Source: Candidatus Omnitrophota bacterium (lineage in GTDB: Bacteria > Omnitrophota > Gorgyraeia > B26-G9). Taken from it: a stretch of 12,452 nucleotides of DNA. The notes beneath the pieces were generated by a model. That model made no database searches and was not told the DNA's origin. It saw only the letters and a program-made list of their open reading frames with translations. The position numbers and the translations under genes are program-made. The stretch is from the NCBI GenBank assembly GCA_022013205.1, contig JAKLQT010000129.1:1-12452 (forward strand), written 5' to 3'. Shown here piece by piece: positions 7,279 to 12,452 of the stretch; the first letter of the stretch is position 1; every line of letters starts with the position of its first letter.

Positions 7279-8247
7279 TTGATTAGATTTCCATTAACAT
7301 TATTATTAATATTTTGCCTCCTCCTTATCTTTAGCTTAAAATCAGATTTTGCTGCAGCCGCGCCTTTTAATCTGATTATTATAAAGAGCCGGGATATAAC
7401 GCCGTATAATGAAGCGGTGGCCGGGTTCATGGAGGCATTAAACCAAAATGGTTATAAAGAGGGTAAAGATTTGCATTGTGTATATTACTCAATGGATACT
7501 CAAAAAGACATCGATATTATATCTGAGATAAAAGCTAAAACTCCTGATTTGTTATTAACTCTCGGTTCTGAAGCGGCAAAGTTTATTTCTGCGGAAATAA
7601 AAGACATCCCCGGGGTTTTTTCAATGGTTTTATTCCCGGTAGAAAATAAAATTGTGAAAAATATGGAAAGCCCGGGAAATAATTTTAGCGGCGCTTCTAT
7701 GAATATCCCTGTTGAAATACAATTTAGAATGATAAAAAAGGTTATCCCCGGCGCAAAGAATATTGGGGTAATGTATGATCCGGATAAGTCATCAAGATTA
7801 ATTGAAGAAGCTAAAAAAGCGGCTTTACAAACAAACATAGAATTAGTTGCGCTGGAAGTCCATTCCGCGAAGGACGTCCCCGGACAGTTTAGAAATTTAA
7901 TCCGCCAAATCGATGTTTTATGGACGATTGCGGATAATACAGTGCTTAGCAGAGAATCTATGAAATTTATATTATCACAAACACTGGAAAAAAAAATACC
8001 ATGTTTTGGAATATCTAAACCAATGGTAGTTGCCGGCGCGTTATTAGCACTTGATTGCGACTTTCATGATATCGGCAGACAGTCTGGAGAAATAGCCTGC
8101 AAAATTTTAGAAGGCGCTAAACCAGGTAAATTACCTGTAAGTGTATCGCGTAATCAACGATTGATATTAAATCTCAAGACCGCAAAATGGCTGGGCTTAC
8201 AAATAGCGGAAGATATCTTAAAAAATGCATCGGAAGTCATTAAATAA
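7279..8247 (+). CDS. Periplasmic substrate-binding protein, ABC_sub_bind (PF04392) type, copy B (SBP2)
   Basis: Secreted binding protein of 322 residues, paralogous to SBP1 along its whole length. The signal peptide covers about residues 1-28, with a leucine-rich core ending in AAAA before Pro29. Shared family stretches include PDLLLTLGSEAAKF, IPGVFSMVLFPV, NNFSGASMNIPVE, IGVMYDPDKSSRLIEEA, and GALLALDCDFHDIGRQSGEIACKIL; the last is almost the same in SBP1 and may form part of a conserved face or pocket. TTG start at 7279 with AAGGAAG 9 nt upstream. A good promoter sits just ahead. It lies 145 nt before the TonB receptor and has no transporter permease or ATPase beside it. A ligand-delivery or ligand-sensing job alongside the receptor and kinase is inferred. 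Confidence 0.87.
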   Translation: MIRFPLTLLLIFCLLLIFSLKSDFAAAAPFNLIIIKSRDITPYNEAVAGFMEALNQNGYKEGKDLHCVYYSMDTQKDIDIISEIKAKTPDLLLTLGSEAAKFISAEIKDIPGVFSMVLFPVENKIVKNMESPGNNFSGASMNIPVEIQFRMIKKVIPGAKNIGVMYDPDKSSRLIEEAKKAALQTNIELVALEVHSAKDVPGQFRNLIRQIDVLWTIADNTVLSRESMKFILSQTLEKKIPCFGISKPMVVAGALLALDCDFHDIGRQSGEIACKILEGAKPGKLPVSVSRNQRLILNLKTAKWLGLQIAEDILKNASEVIK

Positions 8248-8264
8248 TTTTTTTAGTTTTTTAA

Positions 8265-8284
8265 AGAGAGGAGGCTTAATGTAA
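8265..8284 (+). promoter_or_regulatory. Strong ribosome site followed by ATG-TAA
   Basis: In the 145-nt gap between SBP2 and the TonB gene, AGAGAGGAGG (8265-8274) is followed after 4 nt by ATG and at once by TAA (8279-8284). It is either the leftover start of a lost gene or a start-stop minimal frame. A perfect 10-nt palindrome ACAAATTTGT sits further along at 8325-8334. No clear terminator or promoter is seen in this gap. Confidence 0.35.
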
Positions 8285-8392
8285 TTGTAATTAATATGTT
8301 TAAAAGTTCAACGTTTTCACTTGGACAAATTTGTTTGAGTTATTAGTGTTTTCGAATAAAGAAGAAACTTTTTTAGAAAAAGGAGGAATAGG

Positions 8393-10486
8393 TTGAAAAT
8401 AATTACAAGATTAATGATGTTATTGTTGATTTTGAGCTTGTGTATACCATGTGTCTTTGCTCAAGAGGACGAAGCAGTGACAGAGTTGTTTCTTTTTGGG
8501 GAAGAAGAACTGGTGGTAACCGCTGCCCGCTATGAACAGAAGTTAAGCGAAGCAGCGGCAAGTATTATGATAATTACTGCTGATGACATTAAAAAAAGCG
8601 GAGATACAACCTTGATTGAAGTACTAAAAAATGTACATGGCGGCCTCGAAAGGATGGCAATGAATGGCTATTCGCGTGTAGTTTTCAGAGGACAGTCTAT
8701 AGGTTCAGTCAAGATGATGGTTGATGGGCATGCTGTCAATGAGCTGTTATATGGGAACTATGACTGGTGGCGCAATTTCGATTTAGATATTATTAAGCAG
8801 ATTGAAGTGATAAAAGGGCCGGGATCAGCTCTTTACGGAACAGATGCGTTGAGCGGGATTGTAAACATCATTACTAAAAAGGGCAAAGATGTAAAAGGAG
8901 TAGAAGTTAATGCCAGAGGCGGTAGTTTTAAAACCGCGGGGGGAAGTATTCTCGCTGGAGATATAATCAAAGATGATTTAGGTTATAGATTTTTCCTGCA
9001 GCAGACAAAAAGCGAAGGGCCGCACTGCCCGTTGGAATCCGACATATTAAACGGGACTCCCTATACGCGATGTCCGGGTACTATGAATGAAGGATTTAAA
9101 ACAACCACTTTGGGTTTAGATCTGGAAAATAATGATTTTTACGTCCGCGGTATGTATTTTCAATCCCAAAAAGATATGTTAGTTGGTTCTTCGTTTTCTT
9201 TGGCAGATTCTGAGATCTACTCTGAGCAGTATTTTATAGAAGGCGCGTATGATTATAAACTCAATGAAGATATTGTTCTTACACCCAAGGTTTATTATCA
9301 TTATTGGGATGATGTAGTTTTGGATGGTCAGGTATTCCCTGCGGGATATTATACAATTGTACCCGCCTTACCTCCTTATATACCCAAGGATTTCAACTTT
9401 GACGGCATATTGGAATATTGGCCGGAAGGGGTGTATGGGGCCGGTGGTTTTAAATCCGAACTTTATGGGACAGAGTTGAAATTTGAAACATCCTTAAATG
9501 AGATAGTCAAGATTATCGGAGGGGTATTTGTGGAGAAAAGCAGATTGTATGATGTTTATACTAAAGCAAATATGCACCCTACGGCTTTTTATAACTATGG
9601 GAGTTTTATGGATGTAAGTGATAGCGTCAACTTTAATAAAGGCGGTAAGAGGACTATAACGGGTACTTTTGCCCAGTTTGACTGGAAAATAAAGGATGGC
9701 CTGGCTGCGATTGTTGGCGCCCGTTATGAGAATTACAGTGATTTTGGAAATACATTTAATCCCCGTTGCGGATTAATCTGGGAATTCAGCGAAAAAGGAA
9801 ATTTAAAGCTTCTTTATGGAACAGCGTTCAAGGCACCTAGTTTTGGCGAACTATATAATCAACATAACCCCATAGCTGTCGGGAACGAAGACCTTAATCC
9901 TCAGAATATTAAAACCGCGGAAATAGCCTTGAGCTATAAACCTTTAGATAAATTACAGACAGAACTTACTGTTTTTCAGAGCAAGATAACAGATGGAATT
10001 GGTTTGGATGCTTCCTCAAAGATTCTGCCTACGGATCCGGCCATATTCGGCAATGTGTTGGAACAGGAATCCATTGGTGTAGAAACACAAGCCAAATATT
10101 ATTTTAAGGAAAAAACATATCTTTACAGTAGTTTTGTTTATGTAGAATCTGAGACTAGCGGGGACGATACATTAGATATCCCGCAGTATTCCGGAAGCGC
10201 GGGGTTTAATCTTAATTTTGCCAGGTATTACAACTGGAATACGATGCTGTATTATGTCGGTGAGCAGCCCAGGGACGGCAGAGGGGGAGATCCCAGAGAT
10301 CCTCTTAACTCGTATAGTGTAGTAGATACCGCTTTTTTAATTGAAGATATTATCGAAGGCATGGATATCAAGTTTATTGTAAAGAATGTTTTTGATAAGA
10401 CATATTATTATCCAAGCTCAACATCGACATCAGATTATACGCGCCCCGGGAGGGATTACTCCATGAGTGTAGGATATAAGTTTTAG
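8393..10486 (+). CDS. TonB-dependent outer-membrane receptor
   Basis: Outer-membrane gated channel, 697 residues, a typical length for siderophore, cobalamin or CirA-like receptors. Signal peptide residues 1-23 (cut after VFA). A TonB-box-like stretch ELVVTAAR lies near residue 38-45. The plug domain follows to about 165: 'SAASIMIITADDIKKSG'-like segments, VVFRGQSIGSVKMMVDGH, and IEVIKGPGSALYGTDALSG then IVNIITKKG. The remainder is beta-barrel with the C-terminal signature FDKTYYYP...GRDYSMSVGYKF, ending in the aromatic Phe used for barrel assembly. TTG start at 8393 with AGGAGG at 8381-8386, an ideal spacing. It sits between a binding protein and a sensor kinase. A 3' fragment of a close paralogue lies at 6586-6897. 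Substrate cannot be read from sequence; no cobalamin riboswitch or obvious Fur box was found upstream. Confidence 0.93.
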   Translation: MKIITRLMMLLLILSLCIPCVFAQEDEAVTELFLFGEEELVVTAARYEQKLSEAAASIMIITADDIKKSGDTTLIEVLKNVHGGLERMAMNGYSRVVFRGQSIGSVKMMVDGHAVNELLYGNYDWWRNFDLDIIKQIEVIKGPGSALYGTDALSGIVNIITKKGKDVKGVEVNARGGSFKTAGGSILAGDIIKDDLGYRFFLQQTKSEGPHCPLESDILNGTPYTRCPGTMNEGFKTTTLGLDLENNDFYVRGMYFQSQKDMLVGSSFSLADSEIYSEQYFIEGAYDYKLNEDIVLTPKVYYHYWDDVVLDGQVFPAGYYTIVPALPPYIPKDFNFDGILEYWPEGVYGAGGFKSELYGTELKFETSLNEIVKIIGGVFVEKSRLYDVYTKANMHPTAFYNYGSFMDVSDSVNFNKGGKRTITGTFAQFDWKIKDGLAAIVGARYENYSDFGNTFNPRCGLIWEFSEKGNLKLLYGTAFKAPSFGELYNQHNPIAVGNEDLNPQNIKTAEIALSYKPLDKLQTELTVFQSKITDGIGLDASSKILPTDPAIFGNVLEQESIGVETQAKYYFKEKTYLYSSFVYVESETSGDDTLDIPQYSGSAGFNLNFARYYNWNTMLYYVGEQPRDGRGGDPRDPLNSYSVVDTAFLIEDIIEGMDIKFIVKNVFDKTYYYPSSTSTSDYTRPGRDYSMSVGYKF

Positions 10487-10530
10487 AGTTTAGTAACATG
10501 AAGAATGCTAAGTTATTTATCTTACTATAA

Positions 10531-10583
10531 GGGGCTGTTGCAAAACACAGGCTCGCGCGGATTTGTTGTTTTGCAACAGAGCC
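10531..10583. mobile_element. 53-bp palindromic insertion (MITE or IS solo-end relic) with 5-bp target duplication
   Basis: The left end GGGGCTGTTGCAAAACA and the complement of the right end GGCTCTGTTGCAAAACA agree at 15 of 17 positions. The 13 pairs 10535-10547 with 10567-10579 are perfect. Directly outside both ends stands TATAA (10526-10530 and 10584-10588), as expected for a 5-bp target-site duplication. Terminal repeats with CTGTTGCAAA are common among insertion sequences, so this is probably a non-autonomous miniature or internally deleted IS. It also makes a long stem 45 nt after the TonB stop and could serve as a transcription terminator, although no T run follows. Confidence 0.6.
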
Positions 10584-10660
10584 TATAAAGTAACATAAAA
10601 ATTATAACTAAATAAATTTCGATAATTACGTTTTATATCAGAAAAAGTCAGGTGTTTTTT

Positions 10661-12340
10661 ATGAGCCTCAGGTTGAAACTTGTTACTTATACCGCAATAT
10701 TAATAATAGGGGCTTCCCTGTTTTTCAGCTGGATTTTTATTCGTCATGAGGGAGAAGTTTTAGAGGAACAATTAGAAAAGAGAGGGATTTCTTTAGCAAA
10801 AGGAATCGCAAACAATGCCCGATATGGTGTTATTATTGAAGATAGAGTGATTTTGGATAATTTTATCAATGGGGCAATTAGTGAAGAAGATGTCAACTTA
10901 GTAATAATTGCAGGTAAAGAAGGAAAAATTCTGGCAGCGGATGATCAAAAAAAAATAGGCACTATTATAGAAGGACAATTAAAAAAGAAATTTACTGCCC
11001 CATATGAATTTTACATTCAACGTTATCCGGGGAATAGGCACTATTCAATTGTAATGCCTATTCTATCTGAAGGAAAAGATGATGATACTTCTTTATATAT
11101 TTTTGGTGCTGAAGAACAAGGTGAGGATGATTCTGAAAATCTTGGCCGAAAGAAACAACAAATAGGGACGGTATTAATTGGTATAACATTGGCTAATGTG
11201 AGGCAGATCGCAGTTGGAATAAGAAATAGGGTAATTTTATTAACTTTGAGTATTATCGTGATATCTGTTATTATTACTGTGTTCATCGCAGGCCATATAG
11301 TTAAACCCATTGATGCCCTGGTAAAAATGGCAGAAAATGTCGCGAGGGGAGACTTAAGCCAAAAGGTTGATATTTTATCAAAAGATGAAATTGGAAGTTT
11401 GGCTAAAGCATTTAATAAAATGGCCGCGGATTTAAAAAAATCGAGGGATGAATTACATGAGTATAATAAAACTCTGGAATTTAAAATTGAGGAAAGAACA
11501 ACTGAAATTCAGAAAGCAAATAATGAATTAGAAGGGATAAATAAAGAACTGGATGATTTTACTTATATTGTATCGCATGATTTAAAAGAACCGTTAAGAT
11601 CTGTGTTTGCATTTAGTAAATTTGTAATGGAAGACTATAAAGATAGGCTTGACGGACAAGGAATAGAATATTTAAACCGAATAAATGCCGGCGCTATGAG
11701 GATGCAGAAACTGATTGAAGATCTTCTTGAAATTTCACGCATAGGAAGAAAGAAAAATCCTGTTGTTAAGGCTAATGCAAAAGATATAATAAAAGAAGCG
11801 GAACTCAGGCTGGAATACGCGATAAAGGAAAAAAATGTTCAAATAATAATTGAAAATGAGCTTCCGGAAATTTTCTGCGAGCGTTTAAGAATGACAGAGG
11901 TATTTGCCAATTTATTTTCCAATGCGATTAAGTTTAATAATAAAGAACAGCCCCAAATAAAGGTTGGATGCAGGGAAAAGGGAAATTTTTATGAATTCCA
12001 TGTTAAGGATAACGGCCCCGGTATAGAGGAAAAATATTTTGATAAAATATTTCAGATTTTTCAACGGCTGGGAAGAAGAGAAGATACCGAGGGTACCGGC
12101 GCCGGGCTGGCAATTGTTAGGAAAATAATTGAAATGCATAATGGGAAAATATGGATAGAATCTAAAGTCGGGGAAGGTACGGCATTTTATTTTATAATGC
12201 CTAAAGAAAAGAGATATCTTGTTCAGGAGAAAAAGGTTGGGCAGATATTAGTTGAGAAGAAGCTCATTAGCGGCAGGCAATTACAGAGCGCTTTGGAAGA
12301 GCAAAATAAAATTAAAAAAATCAGAGAAGGAGGAGATTAA
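10661..12340 (+). CDS. Membrane sensor histidine kinase (sensor-HAMP-HisKA-HATPase) with extra C-terminal tail
   Basis: Inner-membrane two-component kinase, 559 residues from ATG 10661. A GTG at 10652 would add three residues, but ATG aligns exactly with the MCP start and has AGGTG 6 nt upstream. TM1 about 7-27; periplasmic sensor to about 188, homologous to that of the MCP and ending in an acidic linker; TM2 about 190-209; HAMP about 210-262; a coiled coil; then the H-box DFTYIVSHDLKEPLR with phospho-acceptor His306. The ATPase domain shows the N box ANLFSNAIKFNN, G1 VKDNGPGIE, F box KIFQIFQRL and G2 GTGAGLAIVRKI. After the kinase, about 50 residues contain VGQILVEKKLISGRQLQSAL, resembling the N-terminal motif of GspE/MshE-type proteins. 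The H-box style is that of phytochrome-type kinases, which often pair with Rcp1-like regulators, as the next gene appears to be. Ligand unknown; SBP2 or the receptor could supply it. Confidence 0.94.
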   Translation: MSLRLKLVTYTAILIIGASLFFSWIFIRHEGEVLEEQLEKRGISLAKGIANNARYGVIIEDRVILDNFINGAISEEDVNLVIIAGKEGKILAADDQKKIGTIIEGQLKKKFTAPYEFYIQRYPGNRHYSIVMPILSEGKDDDTSLYIFGAEEQGEDDSENLGRKKQQIGTVLIGITLANVRQIAVGIRNRVILLTLSIIVISVIITVFIAGHIVKPIDALVKMAENVARGDLSQKVDILSKDEIGSLAKAFNKMAADLKKSRDELHEYNKTLEFKIEERTTEIQKANNELEGINKELDDFTYIVSHDLKEPLRSVFAFSKFVMEDYKDRLDGQGIEYLNRINAGAMRMQKLIEDLLEISRIGRKKNPVVKANAKDIIKEAELRLEYAIKEKNVQIIIENELPEIFCERLRMTEVFANLFSNAIKFNNKEQPQIKVGCREKGNFYEFHVKDNGPGIEEKYFDKIFQIFQRLGRREDTEGTGAGLAIVRKIIEMHNGKIWIESKVGEGTAFYFIMPKEKRYLVQEKKVGQILVEKKLISGRQLQSALEEQNKIKKIREGGD

Positions 12341-12343
12341 ATT

Positions 12344-12452
12344 ATGATGAATAAGATTGTTGATATTTTGCTGGCAGAAGATAATCTTGATGATGTAGAT
12401 ATAACTAAAAGAGCAATGAAACAGGCAAAGATAATAAATAATCTTTATATCG
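12344..12452 (+). CDS. Response regulator receiver (Rcp1/CheY-like), partial at window edge
   Basis: Only the first 36 codons are in the window. MMNKIVDILLAEDNLDDVDI then TKRAMKQAKIINNLYI matches the start of a receiver domain: strand 1 (DILLAEDN) ending in the acidic Glu-Asp pair that binds magnesium, then helix 1. The phospho-acceptor Asp lies beyond the window. The LDDVDITKRAMK form is typical of Rcp1-like single-domain regulators working with phytochrome-type kinases. AAGGAGGAG (12327-12335) runs into the end of the kinase gene, and ATG 12344 follows its stop by 3 nt, so the two are coupled. A second ATG at 12347 is equally possible. Confidence 0.88.
   Translation, partial: MMNKIVDILLAEDNLDDVDITKRAMKQAKIINNLYI

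Noticed and set aside
10652..10660. GTG at 10652 as the kinase start
   Set aside because: ATG 10661 aligns with the MCP start and has a better placed AGGTG ribosome site.
1..12452. CRISPR arrays, tRNA or rRNA genes
   Set aside because: No regularly spaced direct repeats and no tRNA or rRNA signature sequences were seen on either strand.

Overview
The window reads as one stretch of an A+T-leaning genome of an anaerobic, double-membraned (Gram-negative-type) bacterium. The diderm call rests on a complete TonB-dependent outer-membrane receptor and on periplasmic binding proteins with Sec signals. The anaerobe call rests on an acyl-CoA dehydrogenase operon whose EtfA carries a two-cluster ferredoxin domain, the arrangement known from electron-bifurcating, ferredoxin-reducing enzymes. 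I cannot name the phylum from sequence alone; an uncultivated lineage of the Omnitrophota or deltaproteobacterial type would fit. All recognisable genes lie on the + strand.

Region 1 (12-3160) is a tight three-gene operon with gaps of 2-3 nt: acyl-CoA dehydrogenase, EtfB, and ferredoxin-EtfA. The gene order and the ferredoxin fusion match the caffeyl-CoA reductase/Etf complex (CarCDE) of Acetobacterium. It would reduce an enoyl-CoA with NADH while driving ferredoxin reduction. About 440 nt without a recognisable gene follow.

Region 2 (3600-12452) is a signalling/uptake region built from duplicated parts. Copy A has a periplasmic binding protein (SBP1) and a methyl-accepting chemotaxis protein (MCP). 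Copy B has a paralogous binding protein (SBP2), a TonB-dependent receptor, a histidine kinase (HK), and the start of a response regulator that runs off the window. The MCP and the HK share the same membrane-anchored N-terminal sensor and HAMP region but carry different output domains. No ABC permease or ATPase lies beside either binding protein, so a role as ligand-presenting sensors is an attractive inference.

Region 2 also carries scars. Just after the MCP, a new gene starts at 6570 and is cut off after a few codons by the 3' end of a second TonB receptor gene, about 89% identical to the intact one. Next comes a non-coding stretch with a recognisable group II intron domain V, with no reverse transcriptase. 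A hairpin-rich block lies between SBP1 and the MCP. A 53-bp palindromic insertion with a 5-bp target duplication lies between the TonB gene and the HK. These suggest past recombination and mobile-element activity in a duplicated cassette.

The best candidate for something undescribed is the modular system itself: receptor plus orphan binding protein plus one sensor domain, attached to a chemotaxis output in one copy and to a phosphorelay output in the other.
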